DNA of 64,000 nt from Berberis thunbergii (taxonomy: Eukaryota > Streptophyta > Magnoliopsida > Ranunculales > Berberidaceae): positions 372,001 through 436,000 of the forward strand of contig QNQO01000530.1 of the NCBI GenBank assembly GCA_003290165.1. The letters run 5' to 3'. Positions 57,768 to 64,000 of this stretch are shown here, one piece after another. The translations under genes were made by a program, and so were the position numbers. The notes under the pieces are model-generated. The model worked only from the letters and a program-made list of their open reading frames with translations, was not told where the DNA came from and did not search any database. Numbering within the stretch: position 1 is the stretch's first letter; each line of letters starts with the position of its first letter.

Positions 57768-60429
57768 ATGGCCTTCTCTAAGAGCTATGTTTTCCATGAC
57801 CTTAGCTTGGATTCGAAAGTACATACTGAAGATGATATGGTAAGCACTCTAGGCCTAATCATATAGACTACTCTAATCATAAATGTATTTTTGGTTATAA
57901 TAATTTATTGATTTTATGCTCTCTCAAGATTTGAGTTTGATGTTTGATGTAATTTTTGTTGATGATACAGAGGGAATATTCTCATTTACAAAAGGAAGTT
58001 GGTGGGAAAATTTTCAAGATGAAAAATCTATGTGAAAGCTTGATAGAGATCGATGCTCTTCAACGCCTTGCTATTGATCATTACTTTTCAAAAGAGATAG
58101 AAGCAGTCCTAAGTAGGCTGTACAGGAGCCTTGTGGATACTGTCGGTGTTGTTAGTTTTGCTAGTCAGTATGATTTGTATGATATTTCGCTTTGCTTTCG
58201 TTTACTCCGAGAAAATGGGTACAATGTTTCAACAGGTAGGTTGTGTTTTCAAGAAATTTACTCTTAAAACAAGTTTGGAACATTTCAAATTTACTAATTA
58301 ATCTTTTGAAACAGATGTGTTTAACAGATTTATGGATGGAGATGGGAAATTCAAACAAATTATAAGCAGTGACATAAAAGGAATGATGAGTCTATATGAA
58401 GCTTCACAACTTGCAATGGAAGGAGAGGACATACTAGACCAAGCCAATGCCTTCACTGTTAGGCACCTCAATGACTCCGTGAAAGTTCTCGATCAAGATG
58501 CAGCTAGACACATACGATATGGCTTGGATAATCCCCATCACAAAAGCTTAGCAACTTTCGGGGTGAAATACTACATAAAGCATTTTGAGCAGGTGTACGG
58601 AAAACACCATACTATCCAAAAACTAGGAAAACTGGAGTTTAACTTGGCTCAATCCCTACACCAAAATGAACTTGAGGAGATCAGGATGTAAGTTCAGTTT
58701 TATAACAAATTAATGGAGAGTTTTTCATCTTTTCGTTTTCTATCTTTCAGATATTTTGATCTGAAAGTTTCATTCCTTGCCAAGTTAGGTGGTGGAGAGA
58801 TCTGGGTTTAGCTCAAAATTTGGAATTTGCAAGAAACCAGCCACTTAAATGGTACATGTGGTCCGTTGCTACTCTTGCAGATCCTAAGTTATCAAACCAA
58901 AGGATTGAACTGACAAAGACTATCTCCCTTGTCTACGTGCTTTATGATATATTTGATGTTCACGGGACCATCGACAAACTTATTCTCTTGACAAAAGCCA
59001 TTAATAAGTAAAAATGCCTCACTTCACTTTAGTATATCCATAAAATACTTAAAAGTACATCAATTATAACTTCATGAATCATACATAGGTGGGATATCAA
59101 TGCCATGGAGAAGTTACCATATTGCATGAAGATTTTCTGTAAGGCCCTCCATGACATTACTGAGGAAATCAGCCACAAGGTCTTCAAGGAACATGGATGG
59201 AATCCTATTGATTCCCTACGAAAAGTGGTATGCTGACTAACCATGCTTTACCAATTTTGACAACAATTAATTCATTTTTAGGATGATGCTAATGTGCAGT
59301 ACATCAATCTAACAAATTATATATGTCCATTAATCTTGAACCAGTGGATAAGATTATGCAATGCTTTCCTAGTAGAGACAAAATGGTTGTCATCTGGCAA
59401 CTTGCCGAATTCAGAGGAATACTTGAAGAATGCAATGGTTACTTCAGGTGTACCAGTGGTGTTTGTTCATTTGTTTTTTCTCCTTGGTGAAAGTATTAAC
59501 AAAGTAAATGTAGATCGAGTGGAGAGTTATCCAGGTGTAATGTCATCTCTTGGTACACTTCTACGTCTTTGGGATGATTTGGGAAGTGCCAAGGTATATT
59601 TCCAACTCAAAACTCTGTGGTTTAAACTCTGCTAATTGAACTTTCAATTTTGATAGTAACACTTTGGTAAGATTACCAGTTAATCACTGGCCATTAGCAC
59701 TTATACGGATTACTTACACTTCTTCTGTGCGTGGTAGACATCATAAAAACGACCACACATGTTTGTATGTGTGCAGTCACAATCACACCACCTGGTTTTG
59801 TCGCCAAAAAAGAAGAATATTAGACACCTAATTGATTAATTGTTAGCCAATAGTCAGGGTAGCTTCGTGGATATGTCCATTTGTGGTAATACATCCTCTT
59901 TATTGATATCACAGAACATTAGAAATTTTATGGGAAACTCAAAGGTTTCGTGTGAGGTTCATAATTAATTACTTTGATGAGGTTTTTTCTTCGTAGTTTT
60001 ATGACGTCCGTAAACATGTGCCACACCTTTCTCTAGTGACAGAGCTAAGAATCCATTCTGCTTGATTAGATACCCAAAAAAAAAACTGTTCATTGGTACT
60101 CATTAACCTTTTGTTTTGACAATAATTGACAGGATGAAAATCAAGATGGGTATGATGGATCATACATAGAGTGCTACATGAAGGAACACCAAGATTCAAC
60201 CATTGAGAGTACACGAGAACACATGATGCATATGATCTCAAATGAATGGAAGAAGCTAAACAAGGAATGCCTAACTCCATATCCTTTTCCAACAACTTGG
60301 AGAAAAGCTTCACTGAATTGTGCAAGAATGGTGCGACTGATGTACAATTATGATGATAATCAAAGAACACCCTTACTGGAGGAGCAAGTTCGATCAATGC
60401 TATTTGAAATTATTCCTGTTGACAATTAG
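57768..60429 (+). CDS. Terpene synthase, TPS-g type (nerolidol/linalool synthase-like)
   Basis: Exons 57768-57839, 57971-58235, 58315-58687, 58789-59007, 59089-59227, 59345-59593, 60133-60429; GT-AG throughout, 537 residues, seven exons as in class III TPS genes. The enzyme class ionises prenyl diphosphates (GPP/FPP) using Mg ions. Similarity is closest, from memory of the family, to cytosolic nerolidol/linalool synthases. The N-terminus has neither a plastid transit peptide nor RRx8W, typical of TPS-g. Conserved blocks: [48 protein letters not shown]. The DDxxD site reads YDIFD (Tyr289, Asp290, Asp293), first Asp lost. The NSE/DTE site is intact (Asp433, Ser437, Glu441). Exon 1 is short (24 residues). 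Activity is uncertain because of the Tyr. Confidence 0.95.
59829..60077 (+). repeat. Intron-6 block shared with 48.1 kb
   Basis: About 240 bp (TTAGCCAATAGTCAGGGT to an A-run at 60074) nearly identical to 48090-48300, with a 25-bp insertion here near 59880. Inside intron 6 of the terpene synthase. Confidence 0.88.
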
Positions 60430-63105
60430 AACAAATTTTGTAACCCTTCTCTCATAGTTTAAAAAGGGATTCAGGTCAAATGACTGGAGAGCCAGGATTT
60501 TCGTTGAATGGGGGCAGAGTGATGAATCATATTTAACTAATGATAATATAATAATTAAGGACTTTAATATAATTTTTGTTAAATTTTGAACAATACATAA
60601 ATAACTATACAAAACACCAATTACTAAACAAAACTTCATCTAATTCATGGGTGAGAAAAATTGATCTAACAATCTACTTTGTAGGTGCACAAGAGATAAA
60701 TATATAGAGGACGGCGACACACTTGCCTTTCAAATATACATAACAAGGCGAGAACTCGACATCGTGCAATTCTATTGATTTAGTCAATTCATTTGGTGTA
60801 TAAAGTTAAGGGCCAAAAAATACTAATGGGCCATTTCTCCAAAGTAATCCTATGAATAAAATACTAAACTAGATCTTGATATACAAATTCATCTCGAGAA
60901 AATACTTTAAAAACATTATTCTTCTTCAAAGTAGAAAAAAGAGGTTGGGGCGTTGGTGGGAAAGGAAAATAAATCAAACAGAGAGAGAAGGAGAGGAAGA
61001 GAAGTGGAGGCAAAGCGGTTGTTGTTCTCGTAGTAAACATTTTTTTTACCCGTAACCCTCCCCACCTCATGCCGCCGGCCGAGTTCGAACTTGTGACGTG
61101 TGATTCCATACGCTATACATCTTCTAACTAAACTAGTACACTTTTACCAGTAAACAAATAGAGGGTAAAGAAAAGAAGAAATGGAGGAACAGGGTTGTCA
61201 GCATCACTGAGAATAGTGGAAGAGAAGAAGAGGTGGGGTGGGATGGCGTCATCGATTGCAATGGAGTCCAAAGACATTATCTGTATTGCAATGGAAATAA
61301 GAAAGAATGAAAAGGTACTCTTACAAGAAACATTTGTCACCAATCTAGTGAGACTGTTTGTTCCTAATGACAGAAATCATGTTATCTATTCAACAATTGG
61401 TTTGTTCCTAATGATAGGAATCATGTTATCTAATTTTTTTTTTTTTTTCAACAATTGCAATAGTGAATGATTTAATGTTAGACAACATAAACTTGTAAGT
61501 AGTTTAAGTAACGAATGTGATTTCACAAAATCTTTGGAAATTTTGTGAAATGTTTCTTATTTTCATGTTACTGAAATTCTTAAATTTTCACGAATAGTTC
61601 TTGCTGTCGGCAAGCAGCTCTCAATTCCCATATTCTTAACCTACTAAAACTTTATTTAGTACTGTAGTTAGTTTGCATGAAACTGACTTTGAAGGGGCTC
61701 TTTATGTAGCATGTAAGATTTTAAGGGTTATTAATTTTTTGCCATACTCCAATATTAATCCTGAAATAAGCTTAATGACGCGAATTTGCTTATTTACACC
61801 AGTCATATATAAACTAAGAGTTCAATACAACCATGAATTCAATAAATAAATGATACCTCCCCACCTTTCAAAACTACAAACATTTTCCTTACACATAAAG
61901 TAAGCCTTGCGCTAAATGGGATTCTGCGTTTTTTAAATACCAAGAGTTGTCTTGATGTGTCCTAGCTATATGAAGGTTAAACCTTGGGAGTTTTTTCTAG
62001 AGGTAGAGATGCTCTAATGTGCCTATGAGTTATACTCAAATTAGGTTGGTGCCTCTCAACTGTTTGAGAAATAGATTTGTAAGTAAATGGCACATTTGGC
62101 TAAAACTTTAGCCCAACATATTCTTGTCTTCTTAAGAATACTTGGGAGTTTTATATACGAGATTTAAAATGTGCACACTGAATAATTGAGGAAATATCCC
62201 AAACATCTTTGTTTGATGTCTTGCGAGTATATAGACACTGACACCTAAGATGTTTGAAAAAATATTATTCAAACAAATACACATCTAAGGTGAAGAATTT
62301 ACTATGGAAATATTCTAGAAAACCTTCACACTTTTATAAGCTATAAATTATATCAAAACGCTTTGACACCGAACCACTTATCGAAGTGTTCAACATAGCT
62401 TTGTGAGTATGCAAATAACCATCTCTTGCCAGTATGCAAGGAACCATGCCTTGTGAAGTTGTGAGTATGTATGGAACCCTCGTGTGTATGCAAGGGATGC
62501 TTGATCAAGTACATTGTTGATCGAGCTTATTGAAGAGATACAAACGTTGAAGCAAAACTTTGTGTATGAAGTGAGAACTAGATGTTTTACCACATTGTGA
62601 AATTAATGTACGATTGTTATATATGTGACTCTTGTACTAGTGATATTTGTTTAGAGTTGATGCATGATCTCATCATGGATGTAACTCTTTAGTGGTGAAC
62701 CACGTTATATATTTGCCTCATTTACTTTTCCTTCGATTATCCATGAAGCAATAGGTAAAGCAAAATCAGTGAAAAGTTAATGGAGGAGAGGGGAGAGAGA
62801 GAGATTGGTTTGTTGGGGTCTCTCAATTGTTTGTGTGGATATTATAAGGCACGCAACTCCTGACCACATGCCTCAATTACTGTCATACAATCGTTGTCAT
62901 TCACTTTATTGGAAGTAAATCAAATTGTGAGTTGGGCTTCTACATAGGTCAAGTTAATTACCAGTTATTAAGGTTTGCAGTGGGAGGGTTCCTTTGGGAG
63001 GTTATGTGTAACTAGAGTTTGGGTGAGGCTTTACTGGTAATTGTTAACACTTTCCTTAGATTCATAGTGTATTCAAACTGTTAACTCCTTTATGGTAATA
63101 AATCA
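60430..63105. other. Intergenic DNA right of the terpene synthase
   Basis: Includes the 3' UTR and a SINE (listed). A short duplication involving TTTGTTCCTAATGA and ATCATGTTATCTA lies at 61355-61430. 62390-62530 has a cluster of GAGTATG(T/C)A(A/T)GGAACC words. No gene is recognised. Confidence 0.5.
61039..61140 (-). mobile_element. tRNA-derived SINE, minus strand
   Basis: On the minus strand: TAGTTTAGTTAGAAGATG (box A-like), CAAGTTCGAACTCGG (box B), GGCGGCATGAGG, then GGGTAAAAAAAATG. It has the same plan and the same GCGGCAT word as the SINEs at 18304 and 31251. Confidence 0.68.
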
Positions 63106-63109
63106 CGAG

Positions 63110-63672
63110 GTGAATGGTAATGATCCTAGCTATGTAGGGTATTGTCCTTCCCTTGTAGATGTCCCGGTTCTAGGCAAGATTGGCTCTTTTACTGCTTTGT
63201 TTTTTGGATTGATTGCCTTCTTTTTGCTATGATTTTTGCCTTTTTGGTGCATTAGATCCTATAGTCCCATGTTTAGTAGGCGCAATTCATAACACCTGCG
63301 CAAACCCATAATCTCACATGTGAATTTAAAAAAAAATTAATGATAAAAAAGAAAAAAAAAATTGTTCTCAAGGATATTTCATTGGAACCACAACTAGTTC
63401 TATTCAACCATGTCCATTCAGAAAGTAGTAAACGCGATTCACGTAAAGTACAACGTTTTTTGTGATGCAAAAAAATATCCGAGTACATGATACAATTTTG
63501 GATCCCTACATGTAATGATTTTCTTAGTTGCACAATGTAAGAAAAGATTCTATAAATTTGATGAATGTTACTATGGTTTCATCCACATATCTTCTTCTCT
63601 GAAACTACATTTCAGATTCTGAATCTAATTCAACATCTTTGGTTTCTTTATTTTTGGTTTTTCTTTTTCTTT
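63110..63672 (+). repeat. Terpene synthase promoter-like block, copy at 63 kb
   Basis: Closely matches 55110-55640, including the TATA-like CTATAAAT (63550-63557) and the CATCCACATATC word upstream of the would-be ATG. It is cut at about 63672, before any exon. Confidence 0.82.
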
Positions 63673-63674
63673 TT

Positions 63675-63885
63675 CATTTGAAATTAGTATTAGCTAGTGT
63701 CTGTAACTATATAAAATTTAATATTAGTTTTATGATATTGCAATTATTCCATTAGTATGGGTTGGTAAATGTTATAATTATTGGATTAGTATGGGTTGGT
63801 TGGTGATACAAATATTAGTATCACCTCACTTAGTATGGGGCCAAAAGTGTTACAATTCATCTCAGCAACATGTAAGAGCCCAACC
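63675..63885 (+). repeat. Copy of the 57.15-57.35 kb upstream segment
   Basis: CATTTGAAATTAGTATTAGC onward matches 57150-57345 almost throughout and stops at GTAAGAGCC. Its order relative to the promoter block is reversed compared with 57 kb, showing rearrangement. Confidence 0.82.
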
Positions 63886-63970
63886 CTTCTACGTATCGAG
63901 GGAGGGAACGAGGTAGGGAGCGAGGATGGTGTCGAGCACGTCGTCCTGCATCGTCTCTGGCACGTGAATT
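63886..63970 (+). other. Possible left end of another inverted-repeat-type element
   Basis: CTTCTACGTATCGAGGGAGG then GAACGAGG/AGCGAGG words, resembling the ends at 33791 and 48327. It follows directly where the terpene synthase-related block stops. The element, if real, continues beyond the window. Confidence 0.35.
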
Positions 63971-64000
63971 CAAAAAAAAAAAAAAATTGAAAAAACAGAG

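Noticed and set aside
1..64000. CRISPR arrays, operons, rRNA or prophage content
   Set aside because: None found; the DNA is plant nuclear, with spliced genes and plant retroelements.

Overview
The window is nuclear DNA from a flowering plant, most likely a woody eudicot. The evidence is intron-rich genes with GT-AG junctions, AT-rich intergenic DNA, several plant retrotransposon classes, and three genes of plant-typical families (organellar oligopeptidase, RKD-type RWP-RK factor, TPS-g terpene synthase). I cannot name the species. No ribosomal RNA, tRNA gene, CRISPR array or bacterial operon is visible.

Four protein-coding genes can be assembled exon by exon, each with an open frame through every junction. 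(1) 9301-33723, minus: a 17-exon, 783-residue M3-family zinc oligopeptidase with an organelle-type N-terminal extension, spread over 24.4 kb because its introns are full of transposons. (2) 39513-41504, plus: a 4-exon, 412-residue conserved plant protein of unknown function with a PDZ-like C-terminal region. (3) 42975-46049, minus: a 6-exon, 366-residue RKD-type RWP-RK transcription factor. (4) 57768-60429, plus: a 7-exon, 537-residue terpene synthase resembling nerolidol/linalool synthases, whose metal-binding DDxxD motif has Tyr at its first position. The four genes show no shared pathway; they are ordinary plant neighbours.

The rest is mostly mobile DNA. At 1039-6659 is an old, broken Ty1/copia element (minus). 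In the 11-kb intron 4 of the oligopeptidase a 5'-truncated RTE-type LINE (17-bp perfect target duplication) was itself hit by a 5.9-kb Ty3/gypsy chromovirus (4-bp target duplication). Introns also hold hAT-type miniature elements, tRNA-derived SINEs, L1 LINE tails and a copia LTR. Only 67 bases upstream of the oligopeptidase ATG lies a 3.3-kb element with 1.2-kb inverted arms. Degenerate Tat-like gypsy RT/RNase H sequence lies at 46.8-47.7 kb.

From 47.7 kb to the right edge the DNA carries repeated pieces of terpene synthase flank: promoter-like blocks at 47.8, 55.1, 57.3 and 63.2 kb and a second copy of an intron-6 block at 48.1 kb. This is what remains of, or lies next to, a terpene synthase cluster with one intact member here. 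I found no convincing unprecedented system. The strongest leads are the altered terpene synthase active site, the long-inverted-repeat element at the oligopeptidase promoter with its terminal motif recurring elsewhere, the dispersed terpene synthase flanks, and the cleanly resolved nested insertion.
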